From positions 87,296,297 to 87,360,296 of the forward strand of contig JAYGXS010000002.1 in assembly GCA_036362985.1 (NCBI GenBank): a stretch of DNA of 64,000 bases. Direction: 5' to 3'. This stretch comes from Ligula intestinalis (Eukaryota > Platyhelminthes > Cestoda > Diphyllobothriidea > Diphyllobothriidae). Below, in pieces: positions 58,503 through 64,000 of the stretch. Under the pieces are notes generated by a model. The model made no database searches, had not been told where the DNA came from, and saw nothing but the letters and a program-made list of their open reading frames with translations. The position numbers were made by a program, and so were the translations under genes. Each line of letters begins with the position of its first letter. The stretch's first letter is position 1.

Positions 58503-60220
58503 CTAAAAATTTGAACCAGCATGACAGTCATTGGAATAGGTAATAAGCGAAGCAATAGAAGTCACAGATTTTTATTGAAGCTAAATAGAGTATTAGGCGG
58601 ATTTGACTAGTGTATTTCAAAAACAATGGATTTTAGGATTATTGAACGCGTCAGAATCCCATCAAGGTAACATGGCAGCGACTTTAACTGATCTATCCGC
58701 AGGACGTAGATCGAGATCGATAAATGAGCGCCAGTTACCCCCCTCCTTTATATGACTGCGGGGGCAGGTGATCAAATGTCTGTGCGTTTGACTCACTGCC
58801 TGCCGATAAGGGAGCCCGATTTCAAAACACGGATATTGATGGCTTAATGACCTGATTGCATTACTGTCTGCAAAATCATGGACACGGTTCGTATAAAAAT
58901 TGCGTCGACACAAAAGCAGAATCCCAACCCTATCCTACCTTACCGCTGACGAGCAAACAAGTATATCGATTAGCCGTCACCACACATTCACGACAAAGGC
59001 ATTGCTGTTCGTGACGCTCAAAATCCTCTCATCCTTTCATAGTGCTCTTTGTCGGCGTACTAGACACTCGGGTGTCTAGGCCAACGAACGAACAGACACA
59101 TCGATTAGCCGGAGTCACAAGTTTCATAAAAGACTGTACTCCGGATGCTTGAGGATTATCAATTTTTGTTGCTGAAGTTGGCCGCGCGGGGCAGCTCTCT
59201 TCCGGGGTGGAAAGGAAGAGGGTCCAAAGGTAGGCACGCCATGTATGGGTTTAAGAAATGAGAGGATGAAAGTTATGATGTGCCTCTTGTTGGACTAGGC
59301 CAGGCTGTATCTCAGCCAGTCACAATGACTCTCCCCCCCCCCCATTGACACCAGGTGTCCGCTGCCGATGTGCACAGCGTTAATCTGCTTTGCTAACAGG
59401 TTACACTTTATGGCGTACAGCAACAATAAGCCATCAGTCCCCAGGATAGTGCGCTTATTTATTGGATGCTCTGCAGATCACCTCCTTAGCTTTTATTTGA
59501 TGTTACTAGAAGCAACAACGAATATATACTAAGCCGTAATGTCAACACACGATAACGCTCAAATTAAAACCTAATTAATCCGTCCAAATTCGAATGGATT
59601 CGTATGAGCTAAGCCTAAACCACATAAACAGATGGGCGAAACCAATTCATTAAAAGCGGAGACATATAAAGACGAAGTATGCTAATAAACAAGAAAAGCT
59701 ATAGTACTTTCGGAACACATGCAAACCGACTGTGCGCCCACAGGCTATTTTTCCTCCTGAATCAGGAAGGTCGCGTGTAGAACAGTCAGAAAAGTTCAGA
59801 AAAACCACGGTAGTGTGAAATAAATTTTTGAGTCAGATATCATACATTTCATCATAATACTCCACATGTGGACATATAATGATCTGAAAATATAAGCTGA
59901 TTAACGCTGCGGAGTTGATAAACGATGGACTGACAGGCAATACAACTAGCAGAGCCGGGAGTGGTATAAAGGGTAATATGTTGATTGCACTATGACAGAA
60001 GAACAAGTCAAAAGAGAACTCAAGAAAAATTCAAAGACAAGTCAGTGTTGCACAAAAATTAACAATAAGATTTATTACGCCAATAAAAAACAAATGAAAC
60101 AACAACACTCTGATAAGAGAAAAAAGAGGCGAAATGAGTTTTAACTTTTCAAAATTAAGACCCACCTTCAGGGGTTTGGGTTGTTTTTTGCTGCTACCTG
60201 TAAGAGGACGGGCTTATATA
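58503..60220. other. CIAO1 5' region
   Basis: Should contain the missing first exon and promoter of CIAO1. A GTAAGG donor is present near 58941 (minus). A small hairpin CTAGACAC-tcg-GGTGTCTAG lies near 59060-59080 and a C10 run near 59332-59343. No promoter could be assigned. Confidence 0.4.
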
Positions 60221-60225
60221 ATGAA

Positions 60226-60444
60226 TTAACTTGATTTAAGCTTCTTCTTTCTGCATATCATCTTGCTTCCAACTTTGAGGTTCAGTTGTAATACTGTACT
60301 GCAGGTGTCACAGTTCCACACTGGCATTCGCCACATTAGTGGTACGAAGAATGAGGTAGCCTTCTTGCTGTCTAGACCTTTCCTTACTTCACTCCAACTT
60401 ATCTTGGTGTTTTGGCTGCTGAGCACTAATGAATATGTTGTCAT
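60226..60444 (-). CDS. Orphan ORF with CxxC
   Basis: A 72-codon ORF with SWSEVRKGLDSKKATSFFVP, VWNCDTCSTVLQLNLKVG and a lysine-rich end. The CDTC pair followed by hydrophobic and basic residues hints at half of a zinc-binding site, but I recognise no family. It could be an exon or a transposon scrap; no splice or start evidence supports a gene. Confidence 0.2.
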   Translation of the reverse strand: MTTYSLVLSSQNTKISWSEVRKGLDSKKATSFFVPLMWRMPVWNCDTCSTVLQLNLKVGSKMICRKKKLKSS

Positions 60445-60949
60445 GACGACTTATCAGTTAATGGCCTCTAGCTCGCAGACGGTTCACTCATGCTTCGATT
60501 CTTCTTCATCGCCCCTCCCCTAGATAAGTAGAGTTGTGTCTCATACACTGCATGAACTCTCCGTCCTGGGTTCTGAACCTCGCAAAATCTTTTCGCGGAA
60601 TTGTTTATCGCTAGTGGTTAAGGGCAAGATCATCCAGGCTCGGTTTCATAGAAGAAGCGAGAATTCATGGGAAGGCCAAAGTAGTAGAAATAATATATTC
60701 TTTACCTAATAAGTTGGACAAGAGACAGTAGGAAATCGACTTCCAGACGACCGCACAACCGCAAGCCATCGGACGGCGTTTGAAGTCAGGTCTGCTCGGC
60801 AGTCTTCCCATGAGGGTCTGTGTGAGTCGGTTTATGATTGGCTGTTACAGAGACCGGAAAACAGCTAGCACTTCCGAAAGTGCACTTAATGTTGAACCAG
60901 TCATTACTAGTTCGTCTGGCCTAGCAGGAACAAGGAAGTCAAAGTTTGT

Positions 60950-61375
60950 GCAAGGTGATGTACAAGTTGCCATTGGAAGAAGGTCCAGCACCACAACAAG
61001 TAGCCACGCGGCAACTTCCCCAGTCCCAACGCTCGTTTCTGTCATGTGCATATCGATTTCGTAGGCTATTTACCTTCATCCAATGGCTTCATTTCTCTGT
61101 TGACCTCTGTTGACCACTCTACCCACTGGATTGAGGCCATTCTTTTTGCCAACTATAAATGAAAACACGATCTTTAAGGCTTTAATTGCTACTTGGATCG
61201 CCGTTTTCAGTGCTCCATCCGGCCGCAGTGCCCAGTTTGAATCTGAACTCTTCATAGCCCTCCTCCATTTTGTCGGCTGTACGCGAGTTCGAATGATGGC
61301 CTACAATCCGGCTCTTAATGGCATGGTTGAGTGTTTACATCGCCAACTTAGGATGACCTGATTTTAGGTTTGCTT
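60950..61375 (+). pseudogene. Ty3/gypsy integrase remnant
   Basis: The plus translation with frame changes: VHIDFVGYLPSSNGF, LTSVDHSTHWIEAILF (first catalytic Asp), WIAVFSAPSGRSAQFESELF (second catalytic Asp position replaced), HFVGCTRVRMMAYNPALNGM then VECLHRQL (catalytic Glu). The order fits the DDE core of Ty3/gypsy integrases. The loss of one Asp and several stops indicate inactivity. Confidence 0.8.
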
Positions 61376-61439
61376 CAAGTCCAAAGTTGTAAATCGCTGT
61401 CCTTCTGAAATGGTTGCATTCAGGTCCTCGATGTGTGGG

Positions 61440-62400
61440 AGAGGATAAGAATTTAGTTAGGTTGCTAATATCATAGTCAACTAGTAGTCACCACAAATTC
61501 ACACGGGACCATCAGATTGAAGAACAGAAACTATCAGGGCTTCCCATCCCGAACACTGTATAGGCTCAATAATGTCTACTTTGTGTAGGCGATCTAATTC
61601 TTCAATGACCTTCGGTCCAACAGCATATGGGACAGAACGATCATTGAAGAATTTCGGCTGAGATTTTAATTTAAAGTAAAATGTAACGGTTGGATCGCGG
61701 TATTATAATTGTCTCGAAATGGTTCATTATCCTTCACTACCTGGGAATTTAGAACTGGGCTTACCCCAATTCGATGTACGTAGGATAACACTGACGGCAC
61801 ACATTTTATCCTGCCCCGTCCGAGGAGATTTGGTTGTTGGCTTCCTCTAACTACTAGGACCGGCAATTAATGACGTTTGCCATCATACTCAAGTTCGGCC
61901 ATAAATATATCTCAAACGTCTACGTCCTGTCCAGTGTTCACACAAAAAGTGGGGCGTGCCCGAAGAAAATGCTGTATTTTTTTAAGAGAGGTTACATTAA
62001 TGAGAGTAACAACTGAATCACTGTCGATTTCAAACTTCATGGGATAATAATAATGAGGTTTATTTGTAAAGCACATCTTCGGCGCTTGGTGGTCAACCAG
62101 AATTGTGATGGTGTAAATAAATTTTAAATAAATAAATTTGTACTTTTTAGGCCCGGAGGTCCGTGAAATTGCTTGGCTGACTGGAGCGATTTGGCTGTCG
62201 AAAAGATTTGAAATATCATCGCGTCATCCCCAACTGCATAAGTGTGGGTGACATGTATGTTAGTGTTCGTCCATTTTTGAGCAGCACACTGGTTCGATGT
62301 GGCCTATTTTCGTACAAAATCGAAATAATATATTTTGATGCTTAGAGTCTGACCAGTGGACAGGTTACTGGCTACAACGGTCGCAGGTTGGTTATTGTTT
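61440..62400 (-). pseudogene. Ty3/gypsy gag-protease-RT remnant
   Basis: On the minus strand, in order: a degraded zinc knuckle ending RFCTKIGHIEPVCCSK (about 62260-62380), a protease-like MKFEIDSDSVVTLINVTSLK (DSDS where DTG/DSG is expected), LPVLVVRGSQQPNLLGRGRI, and the start of RT with PYAVGPKVIEELDRLHK-like and PVRICGDY-like stretches. Frame changes and stops throughout. It points opposite to the integrase at 60950-61375, so the two belong to different insertions or to a rearranged one. Confidence 0.75.
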
Positions 62401-63037
62401 AGGTGAAAATACGGCAGTATTGAGTAGGGAGATTGCCCAATCAGGTTCCGATGATGGTGTAACACCAGTGTTTGACTGATGAAGATGCTGGTGGTCTTGC
62501 TGTGCACGCTCTTGATGACGGACGATATCCCAGGCTTTCCTCTATGATGTTTCATCCTTCTCTGATAAGCTCTTTCTCCGAGGTTTTTCATCCCGCAAAC
62601 GCACAATTAACTGCTGCACCAGCATCGTCTGTTCGAAGTTGGTCGCCGCGACCTCTGTGTATGGGCAGTCTTGAATGACGAGAGCAAGATTGGGGAGGTT
62701 GGGAATGCCTACATTCCCACGATGATTGATAGCTCAGCAAGGCTTCAGAGCGCAGTTGTCACGCCGTGGCAATGAGAGTACGCATCGTAGCTGTTGATTT
62801 TCGTCATAGGTGATTGGTCCATTGTCGCCAACGCTCCGTCCTGAAGCTGACTGAATAACTACCCTACAACATATTGTGAGAGTAACTTGCTTAACTTTCA
62901 TTTTCTTGCCTTGACTTGCTCTGACTCTTTTTTTCGTTAAAACAGTTCCGTCGTGGCCGATTGAGTTCTCTTATTCTGTCTTACTTCTCTTGAACTAAAG
63001 CTGGGCTAGCTCAGAGTTTGGACTTATTACAATTATC

Positions 63038-63185
63038 ATGACAAATAGACGACACAGTTTCTCATCTTCGACGGAGGACCTGCATGCTGACTTGAAGCTA
63101 ATGCTACAACAGCAGCTGAAGCTGATGGAAACTCTCACCGCGAAGCTCTCCAACTCATCCAGGGGCCACCGAGTTCTGCTGGTGG
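63038..63185 (+). pseudogene. Ty3/gypsy gag, N-terminal part
   Basis: MTNRRHSFSSSTEDLHADLK, LMLQQQLKLMETLTAKLSNS, the Gln/Leu-rich start typical of flatworm Ty3/gypsy gag proteins. The frame is then interrupted by LINE sequence from about 63190. Confidence 0.65.
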
Positions 63186-63189
63186 CCCA

Positions 63190-63855
63190 AAATTCGTCGA
63201 TCATATTGCCAGAAGCGTTTGTTCGGTCCCACTTGGAGTATGCTGTCCAGGCCTGGCGTCCGTAGTCCAAGAAGGATTACCTGCACCTGGAACGAGTGCA
63301 GGCGAGGGCTACGAAGATGGTCAAGAATCTTGGTCATCTGCCTTATGAAGACAGACTGACCGAACTTGATCATTTCCCTCTCAATTATAGGCAACTCCGC
63401 GGGGACCTCATACAAACCTACCGTATTGTTAGAGGCCAAAACTGCGCCCTAGAATTTGATTTCTTCAAATTGGCTCGGACTGACCATCTGCGAGGTCATC
63501 CTTTTAAACTACAGAGGAAACCGGCCCGTATCGACGTTCGACGAAACGCCTTCTCTCAGAGGGTCATTGGAGCGTGGAACGGACTCCCGGAAGATGTGGT
63601 CCTTTCAGATACTGTTGACATTTTTAAACACAAACTTGATTCTCATTTGTTGAGAAACTGTGGCAGATATAATGAACAAAGTGTCAGTAGCAGCACCTTG
63701 CAACTGGCTCACACTTATCGCTGATGTTAAGCCTACATTCGTACATCTGTATTATGTACTATTGTTACGATGGACCTACTATGTGATTTCGGTTATGAAT
63801 AGGGAGCTCAAGGGCGAAAGCCTTTTTCCCTTAATAAAGTGACTTAAAGTGACTT
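63190..63855 (+). mobile_element. CR1-like LINE 3' fragment
   Basis: The plus frame: LPEAFVRSHLEYAVQAWRP, one stop, SKKDYLHLERVQARATKMVK, LPYEDRLTELDHFPLNYRQL, RGDLIQTYRIVRGQN, AFSQRVIGAWNGLPEDVV. This is the C-terminal segment of CR1-type pol. The 3' end is CTTAATAAAGTGACTTAAAG then TGACTT, a tandem 10-mer terminus also at 38727-38775. 5'-truncated, with no target duplication seen, as is usual for CR1. Confidence 0.85.
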
Positions 63856-63863
63856 GAAAGATT

Positions 63864-64000
63864 TTTTGTATGACCCACAGGCCCACATTAATTTCAAGTC
63901 CTGGTTCAAACGATACAGTTACTTGTTCTCTGTGGATCCGGCTGCGCATGAAGACGCATGGAAGTTACGACTTCTGTTCCGCAAACTGGATCTTGCCGAG
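63864..64000 (+). pseudogene. Ty3/gypsy gag, continued beyond the LINE
   Basis: Open to the window edge: FLYDPQAHINFKSWFKRYSY, LFSVDPAAHEDAWKLRLLFR, KLDLAE. The F-x-x-W-F-K-R-Y...AWK-RLL-RKL pattern is the gag capsid region. With 63038-63185 it appears to be one gag gene split by the CR1-like insertion; the element continues past 64000. Confidence 0.75.

Noticed and set aside
59060..59080. Short hairpin CTAGACAC/GGTGTCTAG as a regulatory element
   Set aside because: Nine-base stems like this are expected by chance in 64 kb, and nothing nearby supports a function.
1..64000. CRISPR arrays, operons, riboswitches, bacterial promoters
   Set aside because: No regularly spaced repeats or operon structure; the introns and retrotransposons show a eukaryotic nuclear genome.

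Overview
The window is nuclear DNA from a eukaryote with intron-rich genes and a very high load of transposable-element relics. The mix of elements (Penelope-like elements with GIY-YIG domains, CR1/Jockey/RTE-type LINE fragments, Ty3/gypsy fragments, tRNA-derived SINEs, hammerhead-like motifs) and the protein sequences suggest a parasitic flatworm, perhaps a diphyllobothriidean tapeworm. That assignment is an inference. There is no bacterial-style gene organisation, rRNA, convincing functional tRNA or CRISPR array. A 10-base N gap lies at 44158-44167.

Two host genes are supported, both on the minus strand and both WD40 proteins. (1) A beta-TrCP/Slimb orthologue, the F-box/WD40 substrate receptor of an SCF ubiquitin ligase, occupies about 30586 down to 9135 in seven recognisable exons. 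All splice phases match, and the joined frame from the ATG at 30541 is 2283 nt (760 codons plus stop). It carries two insertions relative to the usual protein and a long low-complexity tail. (2) A CIAO1/Cia1 orthologue, a WD40 component of cytosolic iron-sulfur protein assembly, occupies about 58502 down to 51246 in seven phase-compatible exons. Its first few codons lie in an upstream exon I could not place.

Region by region: 1-9.1 kb is the 3' flank of beta-TrCP, with SINEs, a LINE scrap, a fold-back sequence and a Penelope GIY-YIG remnant. 9.1-30.6 kb is beta-TrCP, whose introns hold SINEs, Jockey-like LINE 3' ends with (AC)n tails, two fold-back elements (one containing a hammerhead-like motif), a near-perfect 36-bp-arm palindrome, three copies of a dispersed repeat and a Penelope remnant. 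30.6-51.2 kb is intergenic, and may hide upstream beta-TrCP exons; it holds a Jockey-like LINE inserted into a hammerhead-like motif, an RT pseudogene with one internal stop, and several Penelope remnants. 51.2-58.5 kb is CIAO1, whose largest intron holds an inverted SINE pair, a dispersed repeat and a LINE tail. 58.5-64 kb holds decayed Ty3/gypsy pieces in opposite orientations and a gag reading frame interrupted by a CR1-like LINE.

The two genes have unrelated cellular roles and nothing suggests they work together. The most unusual content is the hammerhead-like motif family and the nested or fold-back repeat structures around it.
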